A stretch of 64,000 bases of DNA from Apostichopus japonicus (GCF_037975245.1 NC_092572.1:3259501-3323500); one strand, 5' to 3'; shown: positions 34,247 to 46,040, numbered from the stretch's first letter. The notes: generated from the letters alone by a model not told the origin. Made by a program: numbers and translations.

Positions 34247-35410
34247 CCGTTTTAGTTTTGACAGCAGTGTTTGATTTTGTATGACTGTTGGATCATTCTA
34301 CTGTCGCAGTCATATTGTATAAGGTTTTGATAGTTTTGTAGCTTTCATTGTTGCCTTGTTAGTGAAAAAAAATCGTTGTGCAATCTCTGTATGAGTGATA
34401 AATATAATCATATATTTGTTGGTATTAGTAGTTCACTTTTGAGCTACATCTGTTCATGGATGTTTCATGTTGACCTGTTGCTGTTCTGAAGTGCTACAAA
34501 GAGAGAAATGGTCAAACTCTGGTGATCTAAGATTTTTGATGTAAACAATTTACAAAACTGTGTACTTTTCCTGTAATGTGCACACATTACTATTACAGTT
34601 TGTTTAGTCGTACGAAGCAAGCTATTTGTGGCTTCAGACTGTAAGCATAAAAAGACAAAGCCATTATATAGAAGTTCATAAAAACAAGTATTTAAATTGA
34701 GATACAAACTATGTTGCATGTTAAATTATCTTATCAACATAATAATAAGGTAGGTAGTGTTGTTTTATGTTGTTTTCCTTCTCCATCATGCAGGGTCATT
34801 TGTGCAGGCACAGGAGTTCAGTACTACAGTTGTTAAGGAAGGGGAAGATGCAACAATAGAATGTGGGTTACAGACTAAAGTGGCCGAAGGTTACCTGAAA
34901 TGGGAAACCATGACTAATGGTAGCTCTGTAGACTTAGCATATGATCTCAGAGGCGGACATACTGACTGCGATGACAGAATCATCAATTGTACTCTACACG
35001 CCAATGGTAGTATACAACTGGAGTCTGTTAGCAAAGAAGATGGTGCCAGATATTACCGTTGCCTTAGAGGAGATGAAAATGGGTACAACTATTATTCTGA
35101 TCACAGGCTCTTAGTTTTGTCAAAAGGTTTGTAGTCACTGGTTGTTAAAATTGTATGCATTCCACGATATATACTAACAAACAGATGCCTAAATCTAGGA
35201 CAGTTTTAGGCTTCACAGCAGTGTTCGATTTCGAGTGACTGAATCATTCTTGCACACTGTGGCAGTCGTCTTTGACTAGGTTGTAATAGTTGTTATGTAG
35301 CTCTCATTATTGCCTTGTTACTAAACAACATTGTTGTGCAATCTCTGTGTCACTGTGTGTGTGATCAATATAATCAGATATTTGCTGAGTAGCTCACTTT
35401 TTAACTATAG
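34247..35410 (+). repeat. Duplicated intron segments flanking the Ig exon
   Basis: About 200 bp before the exon (34247-34445) and after it (35200-35402) are homologous in direct orientation. Both contain GACAGCAGTGTTTGATTT-like, TGTAGCT(T/C)TCATT(A/G)TTGCCTTGTTA and TTGTTGTGCAATCTCTGT words in the same order. Confidence 0.8.
34794..35126 (+). CDS. Receptor exon 2: Ig V-like domain
   Basis: Acceptor CATCATGCAG, donor GTTTGT, symmetric phase 1-1, 111 codons. It has the Ig hallmarks: B-strand Cys (DATIECGLQ), core Trp (YLKWETM), and the F-strand signature SKEDGARYYRCLRG. A second Cys pair (TDCDDRIINC) lies in the C'-D region. There are several N-glycosylation sequons (NGS, NCT, NGS). This predicts an extracellular ligand- or partner-binding domain. 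The ligand is unknown. Confidence 0.85.
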
Positions 35411-35779
35411 ATTTGTGTATATGCATTTTATGATAAATACTCACAAACAGATGCTTAATATCTGGATAGCCCAAATCTTGTTTTATAGTTTTGATAGGTT
35501 CTTGTTAATCTCATGATGAGGTATTTTCCTTCGTTTGTTACAATTTTACAAAAGAATTTGGGATGAATCTCGTTCTCCATACAAGGATTTTGTAATGAGC
35601 AACAAAGCTGTGTTTTGGTTATTTGCCTTATGTAGGCAAGTTACCTATGCAGTTAAGTTAGCGTTTGTGTGTGTGTGTGATGCCATAGCTTTTAAAATTG
35701 ATATCTCAAGATCCTCTGCAGTTCTCATATGTGGCATGTAGCTTTCCCATAATTAGTAAAAGAACCCTATTGTTTTGGG

Positions 35780-36480
35780 TGGAGGTCAAAGACCATTTGG
35801 GGTCAGCAGAAGGCAAATGGAAAAATCTGATAAATGCTGTATCTGTAGAGCCTGAACATCAAAGGAGCTCATATGTGTGCACATGTGGTAGAATAGCCTT
35901 CAGTAGTGTGAAGTTTAGCACAATTTTGTGTATTTCAGAGTTCATTTAAGGTTATCATGGGTCAAAAGTTGAAATCCCTGTAAACACAAATACACGATAT
36001 CTCCAGATAGGAAAGATTACTGGCTCTCACATTTTGCTCTCTGTAAAGGTTTATAAACGCAAACCTTGTAAACATGATATACCAAGATTGGTTACATCAC
36101 ATAGCTCATATTAGGTATGTATCTTTCTTATAGTGAGTACAATTAACCCTATTTTTGGGGTGGAGGTCAAAAGTCATTTGGGTTCAGCAAAGATTCAAAT
36201 GGTCAAACTATCAAAGTACTTTATCTTGAGAACTATACCTATAAAGAGATCATGAATCCATGGTAGATGACCCAAATGATACAGTAAGTAAAATTGTTGG
36301 AACAATTTGGTATAGGTGAAAGTTCATGTAGGGTTTGCAGTTCTAAGTCAAACCCAACAAAATTTGTAAAGGTCAGGTCTCAATGGAGATGTGAAACTTA
36401 TGCTGATTTGCCATTCCCATATGTAGCAGAACCTCCTTGCTGTTTTAGGTGGAGGTCAAAGGTCAGCTTAGGTACATGCA
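35780..36480. repeat. Diverged AGGTCA-rich repeat units in intron
   Basis: Three related segments carry GGTGGAGGTCAAAG(A/G)(C/T)CA followed by TTTGGG(G/T)TCAGCA-like sequence, near 35778, 36159 and 36448. A further relative occurs at 41615. The third holds AGGTCAAAGGTCA (36453-36465), a perfect spacer-1 direct repeat. Confidence 0.7.
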
Positions 36481-37439
36481 GTATGAACTTCAGCCAGGGT
36501 TAGTGTGCAATCTAATCCTGTGCTGCATGTGTATTTGTTTTTTAAAGGCAAGTAACTGTTTGGAGGAGTTTCCCTCTGGTTTTGTAATGGAGTTCCTTCC
36601 ATCACTGAAACAGAGAACAATGTGTGAAAACACAAGAGGCACAATATTTCAAGAAAAAACCTTCAGATATTAGATTTCTAAAACATGAGCTACTGTATAG
36701 TACTATAATTGCACTATAGAAACTGCAATGCATTTTTGAGGACAATAGTGTGAATGTGTTTTTGTGGGTGACCGCAGTTTATAATAATACTGCTCATTCA
36801 GTGGATGTGTTACTGAAGTGATATGTACAATACATTCAAGTTAATTTGCAATATAATTTCTACATTCTGCCTGTAATTGCTGTTTTGACAAATTCGATCT
36901 TGTTGGAGAATTGTCCAAGTGAGTAAATGAGGCCAAGGCCATTTCATTTGCAAACAGAAGTAAGCCAAACTCTTTGAAAAGTTACTTTTTTAAAGGAATA
37001 AAGTTTCTGACAAGCATCCCAATAGTTATCAAGATAATAAAGTTAAGACCAACAATATTTAATATTGAGTTGGTTATGATCTGGTTCACACACAGACAAT
37101 ATAGACTGGGTTTTTTATGGTTATCAAGTATGTTCCAAGATAGATTTATAGTGTAAAGTCACTTTGCAGAAGTCAATGTAGTTACAATATTGCTAATGTT
37201 CTATAAGTAGAATTCAATGGTCCTTTTATGTCAGAGAAACAGAGAATACTCTGTGGAAACCTTGTAATCTCTTGATATCTTTTAAAGGGATCCCAACTTA
37301 GATATTAGATACCTAAAAGATGCATCTGGTGACACATCAAAGTTCAAACCCTCAATACATTATTGCATTGCTGGTTTTCTCTTATTAATGGAAGTGAACT
37401 GTATATGATTTAGCTGAGCGTCATGTTAAAACTAGAGTA

Positions 37440-37665
37440 TCTCAGACAAAGCTTTCCTTACTTGCCTCTTTCCACCCATGAGTTAAATGGGTACCTGTGA
37501 GGTAACTTGTCATTGGGCGCAGTATATAACTGCAGCTAACTTGAGGGATTGTATCTGGGACAGGTTATCATTGACCAGGAGTATATAACGTCTGTAAAGC
37601 GCGTTGAGACCTATCGCTGGTATCAAGTGCTATATTAAAAATCAAATATTATTATTATTATTAAA
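37440..37665 (+). mobile_element. SINE-like element with (TTA)n tail
   Basis: Shares TTGCCTCTTTCCACCCA, AAATGG and GAGGTAACTTGT with the SINE at 3957-4330. It continues with GTAAAGCGCGTTGAGACCT and GTGCTATATTAAAAATC, and ends in ATTATTATTATTA. The tRNA-like head is missing or degraded. Confidence 0.6.
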
Positions 37666-37779
37666 GCTTTGTGCCTTTAATATGCCGCATGCAGGTGTTA
37701 CTTATAGTAAGCATATCTGTGCATATGTACATGGTGGACACATCATGATATACTTTGGTTTTCTTTCCTTGCTCTTTAG

Positions 37780-38010
37780 AATCTCCATCAATTTCACAAT
37801 CACCTACCTCAGCGATAGCTTTTAATGTAGGTAGGAAGGGCATCGTTCATAGCTATGGAGAACAGGTCTGTGAAGATGATGTGGATGGGAACCTCCCATT
37901 AGTCTGCTATCCACCGTCTGATATAATTGTAGACAGAAAATATGAGACTATTCAGTGTAATTGCACCGACTCAGATGGGCTTGTGGACAGCGTGACATTT
38001 TCTGTAACAA
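37780..38010 (+). CDS. Receptor exon 3: HYR-like Cys-rich repeat 1
   Basis: Acceptor TTGCTCTTTAG, donor GTTAGT, phase 1-1, 77 codons. Core residues are VCEDDVDGNLPLVCYPPSD, IIVDRKYETIQCNCTDSDG and DSVTFSVTS. The spacing D-x-x-P-x-x-C-x-P-P at the start and C-x-C-T-D-S-D-G ... F-x-V-T at the end resembles a shortened HYR (hyalin repeat) domain, an Ig-like fold abundant in echinoderm proteins. The middle strands are missing. There are four cysteines and an NCT glycosylation sequon. The HYR assignment is tentative. Confidence 0.7.
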
Positions 38011-38545
38011 GTTAGTACTTTTTTGGTAGTGTTTTCAATGTAGAAACTGATATGCTAAATCCTTATTAAAGATGCAATATTTTAGACTTGTAGTACAATA
38101 GCTTGAGCATGATTACAAGTCGAATATCCCTTGAAGTATAACAACAGTAATGTTTTTTCTTACTGGATATCAGTCTTTTTTTTTCTTGTTGGAATATTGT
38201 CAAAGTGAGCAAATGAGTCCAATGTCATTTCAGTTCCAAACAAAAGTAATCGAAATCTTTAAGAAGTTAATTTTCCAAGGGAATAGGGTGACAATTTCTG
38301 ACAAACTTTCCTAGTTAGTAAGATGGCAAGCTATGACACACAGCAGTATCTAACATTGTCTTTTATATATCATGAGTATGAGTGCAAGGCTCGAAGTCTA
38401 ATTAGGAGTTTGGAGGTAATCTTTGACTTGTATTTAAACTTAATTTCCAAAGGTGGCAAATATGAGTACATCAGGTGACTATCTATATATGAATATATAT
38501 TTTAGTGAAGTATAACAATACTTTCTTTCTTTCTTGTTGCTTTAG

Positions 38546-38791
38546 AGAAAACGTCTTCTCCCCCATTATTTGAAACACCTCGCAGAGAGTCAGTAAGTTC
38601 CTATAATATGGGTAAGAAGGGTGTGCTACATTGCTACAATGCACCGGTCTGTGAAGATGATGTGGATGGGAACATCCCAGTAGATTGCTATCCACCATCT
38701 GGTGTAATTGTAGACAGAGAATATGAGACTATTCAGTGTAATTGTACTGACTCAGATGGGCTGATGAACAGTGTGACATTTCCTGTAACAA
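38546..38791 (+). CDS. Receptor exon 4: HYR-like Cys-rich repeat 2
   Basis: Acceptor GTTGCTTTAG, donor GTTAGT, phase 1-1, 82 codons. It opens with a Ser/Pro linker (KTSSPP) then KKGVLHCYNAPVCEDDVDG, CYPPSGVIVDREYETIQ and CNCTDSDGLMNSVTFPVTS. It carries one extra Cys (HCYN) relative to the other copies. It is very similar to exon 5, so the pair is a recent duplication. Confidence 0.75.
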
Positions 38792-38929
38792 GTTAGTACT
38801 TTTACCTTGTGTTTTCAATGTAGAAACTGATATGCTATTGATACAAATCTTTATAAAGATGTAATGTTTATAGACTTGAAATATAATAGATTGAGTATGA
38901 GTACAAGTATATACTTACCAAAATCCCAG

Positions 38930-39200
38930 ATCTGGCTTTATATCTGGTTTAATCTGGCCATATCAAGCCTTTATGTGGCCATTTAAAACCAGATATATAT
39001 TTATATAAAGACTATTCAGATATGCAGATCAAGTTTTATCTGGTCAATTATGAAGCCATATCAAACTGGATATGTAGTCAATCCAGATACACAGATTGAG
39101 TTTTATCTGGCCATATATATCCAAATATTACTGGATAGGTAGTCAATCCAGATATGCAGATTAAGTTTTATCTGGCCATATAAAACCAGATATTGATAAA
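38930..39200. repeat. About 65-bp CCAGATAT/ATCTGG repeat cluster
   Basis: Units such as GTAGTCAATCCAGATATGCA followed by GATTAAGTTTTATCTGGCCATAT are repeated. CCAGATA and TATCTGG words make each unit partly self-complementary. A second cluster of the same unit lies at about 40130-40320, in the same intron just before exon 5. Confidence 0.8.
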
Positions 39201-39274
39201 CATGTAAGACTGGGTACTCTTACATTTTTTGTATTTTCCAAGAGGTTAACATTGCCCTATATTGTGGTTCTGCA

Positions 39275-39275
39275 C

Positions 39276-39326
<51 letters not shown>

Positions 39327-39330
39327 TGTC
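39275..39330. repeat. (TA)n microsatellite
   Basis: A TATATA tract interrupted by TATG, followed at about 39367 by a G homopolymer. Confidence 0.9.
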
Positions 39331-40129
39331 AACGATAAAACACTGTACTGTGCACACCAAGTTAGTGGTGGTGGGGGGGGGGGGTAACTCTGACTGAGCT
39401 ACTTGTTCTATCTGGGTTTTAGTTGGAAAAAGGATGACTTAGAGAGTAAGTGGAACGGTCTGCTTGTGGACAAAGGAGATATGTGTATTGTTGTATGTAC
39501 TCTGGGAGCGACATAGGAATGGGAATGTTCATATGGTAGGAGTAGAGAGCAGAAAGGAGCCTAGTATAAATTATTAATATATTAAGAAAAGGTGACAGAG
39601 ATTCATAAAATAACCCTATTGATGTCAGGACATTGGCAGAGGTTCTGGAGTGAACTGAACAGTTAGAAGTAAGGATGACAGTTTTGGAACGGGTTGAAAC
39701 AAGTAATATTTTTTTGGACTGAACCTAGATACTGGAACATATATATCACCCTTCTTGGATTTATTTATTAAAGCAAATATTATTGCAAATAAAGGAATAG
39801 TACAACGCAATAGTATCAACATCTACAGGACCACAAAAGAATAAAAAACTTAACCTTCAAGTATTATTTTAAGCGTACCAGTACTGCGGGATGCCAACAT
39901 TTGAATGTTCATGTATTATACATCAGTTAGCACATTCCCCTCGTTTACTATATTACAATGCAGTTGTGTGTTTTTTTATATGATATTAGGCATGTGTCTT
40001 GCTCTCTGTATGGGTCTCCGTACCAGAACAGAGATGACTGATCAAGTTAGAAAGTTACTCTCAACGCTAGCCTTTGCAGTTTTGGCTACTTATATCCTAT
40101 TTGATCGACATAACCTGCTTACATACAGT

Positions 40130-40320
40130 TATTCTAGATGTACAGATAAAGTTTTATCTGGCAATATTAAGCCAGATATAACTGGATATGTAGTCAATCC
40201 AGATATGCAAATATGTGGCCCAGATATAGTCCATAAAATGTAACCAGGTAAAATTTAATTTGGGCCATATCAAACTTCATCTTATATCAAGTTACATCTG
40301 CCCAATGTGAAGTAAGAGGA
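40130..40320. repeat. Second CCAGATAT/ATCTGG repeat cluster
   Basis: Contains TAGTCAATCCAGATATGCAA and GATAAAGTTTTATCTGGCAA, matching the cluster at 38930-39200. Confidence 0.75.
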
Positions 40321-40409
40321 TATCGGGAAATTTTCAATATATAAACATACATTTTTAGTGAAGTATATATGAAGTATAACAATACTTTCTTGCTTTCTTG
40401 TTGCTTTAG

Positions 40410-40655
40410 GGCAAATGTCTTCTCCTCCATCAATTAAAACACATCACAGAGAGTCAGTAAATTCCTATAACATGGGTAAGAAGGGTGTGCTACATGGCTA
40501 CAATGCACCGGTCTGTGAAGATGATGTGGATGGGAAGCTCCCAGTAGTTTGCTATCCACCGTCTGGTATAATTGTAGACAGAGAATATGAGACTATTCAG
40601 TGTAATTGTACAGACTCCGATGAACTGATGGACAGCGTCACAATTCCTGTAACAA
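40410..40655 (+). CDS. Receptor exon 5: HYR-like Cys-rich repeat 3
   Basis: Acceptor GTTGCTTTAG, donor GTAAGT, phase 1-1, 82 codons. It opens RQMSSPPSIK and then repeats the exon 4 pattern (APVCEDDVDGKLPVVCYPPS, EYETIQCNCTDSDE, MDSVTIPVTS). Being symmetric, exons 3-5 could each be skipped or added without a frameshift, which would vary the stalk or binding region. Confidence 0.75.
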
Positions 40656-41267
40656 GTAAGTAATTTATAAACAGTGTTTATAATTTAGAGAGCCCGGTTT
40701 GTTGAATACTCTGGACTATTTGATCAGAAGTCCTCTTTGCTTTCAATTCCTGTTTCATACTTTCTCCCAAGTATTCTTTTCAAATTGCATGCATTACACA
40801 CGTCTTAACATTCTTATTTAGTTTGTTACACTTGCAGATATTGGTATCTTATAACATTAACCCTTACAAAATGTTTTACTGTAAGCCTGTCTGTGTGAGT
40901 GATCTTTATATACAAATTTCACTACTTTAACCGTAGACTTTACTGAATCCTGACATGAGTGTTCCATTCCATTAATGTATCTACAATGTGAGGTAAACCT
41001 GCTATAGAAGTACTTACTGTGGAATAGGTTTCTTAACTAATGAAGTATTACATTACATGTTGTTGCTCATTATTAGTGTGCAAAGGTTTTGTGGGAGAAA
41101 CCAGCCACATTGAATAAGTAACCAGTTTTTTGTCACCTAAAATGAATACTAAATGAACATATTAAAAGTTAGCTTATCTCCCTTCTTACTGTTTTGATGT
41201 CTGAAACCAACAGCTACACTATTTATCTTCTTTTGAGAAAAATGAGGTACTTTTTTCATATCCACAG

Positions 41268-41408
41268 GCGTAACTGATTGGTTGCAACCTTGTTGGAGGA
41301 AGGCTGCCATTATTCTTTCGGTTATTTCACTACTAATAATTTTGGTATTAGTATTGATTTGCTGTTGCCTGTACAAGAATCACAAAAAGTTGAAAGCATA
41401 CCGTGCAG
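41268..41408 (+). CDS. Receptor exon 6: transmembrane segment
   Basis: Acceptor TATCCACAG, donor GTAAGT, phase 1-1, 47 codons. A juxtamembrane VTDWLQPCWRK is followed by a strong hydrophobic run (AAIILSVISLLIILVLVLIC) and then CCLYKNHKKLKAYR. The Cys pair and basic residues on the inner side give type I topology and possible palmitoylation (inference). Confidence 0.85.
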
Positions 41409-42064
41409 GTAAGTGATCGATTAATTGACACTAATTAATATTAGTTTAAGTAGGTTTGAACGTTTTAAATGTAAGTTATGGCATACTTGCAACATGCTCT
41501 CAAACTCTGACAACCTTGTAAACACGATATCTCAAGAATTAAATGTTGGATGTATCTCATATTTAATGTTTGGGTGCTCTGTGTCACGTAGATGAACCCT
41601 AATGATATTGTTTGAAGTCAAAGGTCATTTCAGGTCTCTAGAGGTCAGTCTGCAAGCCTTGTTAAAATTATATCTAAAGAAGAAAAGTTGCGCTATAAAA
41701 CTCTAGGCTATAGTATTATTGATGTTGTGTTCCAAAGCAAAAACAATTTGCTCGGGATATTAATATCTGTTACCAAATTATATTGGCTACTAACTACCAA
41801 GATGTTAACAAGGATTACTGACAAATATGGATAGAGCCAAAGTAGAAAGAGAAGTTAGATGAAAGGGAGGGTTGATGATGATCAGATTAAAGTCTGAATG
41901 AAGTCTGAATGAAGTCTGCAGAATGAATATCTGTGTGCACTCCTTTCTTCAATATTCAGTATTTGAATATCTGTCTATGAAATGGCTGTGCGACACTTCA
42001 TTACATCGTTTATTGCAACCAAAGAGCACTTTTTTTATTACATAAGCATAACATAAGCCCACTG

Positions 42065-42640
42065 AAGACTGAAGACTAGTTTCTTACATCAAATCCAGAA
42101 TGGGTTGTATTCAAATATCTCTAATTTTGTCAAATCATGAACAGCCTAAGTATTAACCTCCGTCACCTTAGAGATATACATATTGGTTTTCTCTGTGTGT
42201 TTGGTAGCATTTAAAACTAGTTCGTACAACCAAACTTGCTGTTTGGACATCCAAAGTGTAAGGCCTGAATGAATGATGGAAAACCAGAAATAATACTGAA
42301 AACTTTGCCCTTTACCTGCAGTAAATTGCTATTACCAATGAAATCCAAGTTCATGTTATGTTACAAGCTTAGTTCAAACAACAATAGCAATAAGCTGGTT
42401 ATCCTCTCCAGTACTCTGTACAAAATCTAGTACTTCATGATTTGGAGTAATATAACAAGACTGCAGTACCGCATGAATTTAAGTAATATCTTAGTTTTAT
42501 CTTAGAATTGTTGGCTAAATTAGATACCAGTAATGTAGGGAAGTCAGTGTAGAGGATTTGTGCTTATTTGTAGTAAAAAATAATTTAAGGGGTTTTACCA
42601 GTTTAAGGAGAAGGTAACATGTAATGTAACACCTGGTTTG
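42065..42640 (+). repeat. Intron segment duplicated at 45430-46040
   Basis: Direct-orientation homology with 45430-46040: GTACAACCAAACTTGCTGTT, GTGTAAGGCCTG, TTACATCAAAT(C/T)CAGAATG and TTGCTATTACC(A/T)ATGAAATCCA occur in the same order. It marks the left part of an ancient module duplication. Confidence 0.8.
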
Positions 42641-43182
42641 CCAGAAAAATTGATACTCGGAAGATCTAAACTAATAACTGCTGTAGATTGCATGACTTAC
42701 CAAATACTATAGGTATTACAGACTGTCTAGTGTAAAGTAACGATACGTCTAAAGAAGGCAGAAGTAACAAGTCCTACATACACTTGAATAGCCATTAAAT
42801 GTAAAAATCCTTTACTCCTTTACTCCTTTGTCAAAATCTGTTTATAACCAAGAAGATGCTAAAAAGGAGTACAAGCATCCACAAATATAATCAAGGTGAA
42901 TTGTTTCTTAAAATTTAACAGTTTATCAAGCTTTCTGTTGAGAAAGAACATCATGTACACTGTGAATAATGATAATGCTAAGCTCACACAGCTATTTGTT
43001 TATATTGTTATTGTATGCATCTGCGTTGTTTGGGTCAGTGATAATGGCTGAAGTTGATTTTTTTTTAAAGCAGACACTGAGAATGTACTTCTAACTACAG
43101 CAATTGGTAGATAATGCTTGCTATACTCATTTAAGATAAGAATATGCTACAGTTGGTTGAACATTTCTATTTATTCCAACAG

Positions 43183-43688
43183 TAAATAACAGTAAAATAG
43201 AATTGACTGATAGAGCGGAAGAATTGATTCCTCTTACAGAACAACTGGAACAGAAGGAGAAACAGGTATGTATTAAAGCTTTAGGGTTGAGGGTGTTTCC
43301 GGATTTTCCTTCTTTTGGTACAAGAAAATTGTCGTAATGCTGTAAGATTAAAGTGGTTTCTAAAGTGCCCTACCATATCTGATTGCTTGTTGTTGTTTTT
43401 AGGAGGAGGCTGATCATTTAGAGAGCATCTTGCAAGATACAAAATAACAGTACAATGTGAGCTGTGTTGGGCTTCATCTCTACAGACACATTCTTGTGAT
43501 GTTTTTTATCAATTTATATGAAAAGTATTGTTTAACACAAACTTGAAGCAGTGTTAATGAACTGTGTTGTTAATTATAAATGTCATAAAACAATTGATGG
43601 CTTCAATGAATATTTTGTTTGATGATTCTTTTTCTTCACCCACAGGAGACAGAAATGAAGAATAAACTAGAAAAGCAAAATGAGAAAA
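43183..43688 (+). CDS. Tail module 0 (exons A0, B0, C0)
   Basis: A0 43183-43265 (83 nt, phase 1 to 0) follows the transmembrane exon in frame: NNSKIELTDRAEELIPL, then TEQLEQKEKQ. B0 43403-43447 reads EEADHLESILQDTK and a TAA, an alternative C terminus; a conserved donor-like GTGAGC at 43457 would make it a 54-nt stop-containing cassette instead. C0 43646-43688 (43 nt, phase 0 to 1) reads ETEMKNKLEKQNEK. A0+C0 is 126 nt, charged and Leu-spaced, predicted coiled coil. This copy is the most diverged from the later ones and is probably closest to the ancestral arrangement. Confidence 0.7.
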
Positions 43689-43694
43689 GTAAGA

Positions 43695-43890
43695 TTGTAT
43701 GCATAAATTAGGGCATATAACCCCATTGTTGTGCTAGTGTAATCAGCTATGTTACTTGCTATCTCATACATTGGTTATGTTATTATCAGACTAATATTAG
43801 CAATGTAGCATACCTTTGTACTACCATGAGTTGTTTATAGACTGTTTGTTCACATCACTGTTTGTTGAAAGTTCAGACTCATAGTCCGAA
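43695..43890 (+). repeat. Single-copy ancestor of the 88-bp intron repeat
   Basis: One unit (GGGCATATAACCCCATTGTT, then CTAGTGTAATCAGCTATGTT and TACTTGCTATCTCATACATT) is followed by TTATCAGACTAATATTAGCA and TTCACATCACTGTTTGTTGA. The same right flank appears after the last array, at about 62400-62500. Confidence 0.75.
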
Positions 43891-45425
43891 ACAACCACAA
43901 AACATGTCTGACAGCGTAAAACCCTTCTTAGGTGGTCCGACGGACGACAAGCTTATTTGCCGTAAGGGTTCAACACTTCCAACAAAGCTTGGAAAGTTTG
44001 GAAAGCGACCACTCTTGCTTTCTACCTCGCTATCTAGCTAGCTGGAGTACAACGTGTATACTGTGCATGTGGGCATCCTGCATTCTCGCTTATGTTGCTG
44101 CAATGTACGTGCTGTATACCCTGAGCTTACCCTCTGTCTCTTGGAAATTAGTGATCAGAAACGATTACGGAAATCGTTTTTCACTACCAGAGAATTTCCG
44201 CAACCCAACATGATTAATAATGAACAGTGTCATGCACCACATAAAATGTCTATAACTCTACACTACAGTTCTGTCCACGATTTTCGCAAAGTCAATCTCT
44301 GTAAGACCAGTCACTAAGAGAAAGACTTAACCCTCAGGCCGACATACTAGGCCTACGTAGCCTAATGTTACAGCTACAAGGCTTACTCGTTTTATAATAG
44401 TATTTCTTACGCACGGCTCTTGTGTAAGGCACGTCATTTTAAAAATCCAAGTGTTGGAAAATCGCAGGACGTATGTAACTAATATAATAATCCATTGGCA
44501 TATCTTAAGTAACGTTAGTGCACATGATGTGCAATGTACCAAAGTCAGACAACTCCAGTAGTATTTTTAAGTTGGTGCTTTCACAATCAAGAAATCCTTT
44601 GGACAACCAAATATGAAGGCAAGGTCCATAGTTACACGACATACTGTGCTAAGTCATAACACATGTGAACAATTCCATCAAGAAAGTTCTTAAACAAACA
44701 GTTGAATTTTCTAGTACAATGACTTTAACATTTGATCGGATGAAAATAGATGTGAACCAGGACATGAAATATTACTTTCTGAGAATGATGTTTACTGTTC
44801 CTTGAAAACTTGCATTGCTTAAATACAGTTTGCTGTTGCATTCCCCAAGCAGAAATGGCATGCCTAGGCTTGGCAGTGATATTATGTAAGTGTAACATAA
44901 AGTGGCATGGCATTGGCTAGTCAACAGACTTTCGTGTAAAAGTGTCGTCAGTTAGTTCAATTCCTTGGATCGGAGCTCTCTGGACATTTGAAAGTAGCCT
45001 CCTTTGTTTATTTGAACTTTCCAATAACTTCAGAAACTATAACTTATGTTAGTCCTATTTTCGTTTTAATGGCTGCATAATGCCATAATATTAATGACAT
45101 TAATGCCAACTTTGCTTAATGAGGTTATCGATGTTGCTCGCACGCTACTGGTAGTATATCTTAGCCTGAAAACCAGCTTTCTGGCAAATTATGGTCCTCA
45201 TTTGGTAAAGGCTTAAAGCTAGGGATAGTCATACTATATTTAATTTGATTGGTTCACAGAAGGTTCGTGATTTGGCTTTAATTAGCTTAGGCAGCTAGCC
45301 TGGTTTGGGTTTACGCTTGCCAAGATACTTCTTTTTTAACTAATCTCCCAATGAGTCTACCATGAATTATCCATAGGTTAGATGTTTAAAGCCAGTAGAA
45401 CATGAAAATAACACTGATTTGATGT
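43890..45425. other. Intron sequence, no exon recognised
   Basis: Slightly less AT-rich than its surroundings at 43.9-44.35 kb, with overlapping short frames on both strands that lack any domain. It may include an old insertion. Nothing else is recognised. Confidence 0.35.
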
Positions 45426-45429
45426 ACAT

Positions 45430-46040
45430 ATTTTTCTGAAGACCAGTTTTTTACATCAAATTCAGAATGCATTGTAACCATATATTCCTAAATAGGTCAA
45501 ATCATTAATAGCCTAGGTATCACCCTCCGTCACTTTGGAGATACAGTAAAAATATTGGTTTTTAATCTGTGTTTTTGCTAGAATTATTGTACAACCAAAC
45601 TTGCTGTTAGACAAAAGTGTAAGGCCTGGTTGACCGTTGACCGATGGACAACCAGAAAAAAAATCCTTAAAACTTTGACCTGCAGCTTATTGCTATTACC
45701 TATGAAATCCAGGTAAATATTATTTTATAAGCTATAGTTCAAACTACAATACCAATGAGTTGGTTATCCTCTCTGAAGTGCCCTGTACAAAGTCCGGTGC
45801 TTCAACAGTAGTAGTATTATAACAATACTGCAGTAGCGCATGAATTCAACTGATATCTTAGGTTATATTTAATTGGTCATAAACTTGATAAAAGGCCAAA
45901 TGCCTAATAGAATTGTTGGCTCAATTAGTTACCAGTAATGAAAGGAAGTCAGTATATATAGATGGTTTGTGCCTTTTTGTAGTTAAATCGGTTTTAACAG
46001 TTTAAGGAGAAGGTAACATAAACCTGGCACTTGTCACATG
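45430..46040 (+). repeat. Intron segment duplicated from 42065-42640
   Basis: The partner of the duplicated block described at 42065. It indicates that the small module after it (46.7-47.5 kb) arose in the same event or in a related one. Confidence 0.8.

Noticed and set aside
39905-40243. 112-codon frame in the intron before receptor exon 5
   Set aside because: It runs through the ATCTGG repeat cluster, has no homologous copy in the sister intron and no domain.
43932-44317. Two overlapping + strand frames with a hydrophobic stretch inside the tail intron
   Set aside because: They overlap each other in different frames, lack splice borders that fit the gene phases, and show no family resemblance.
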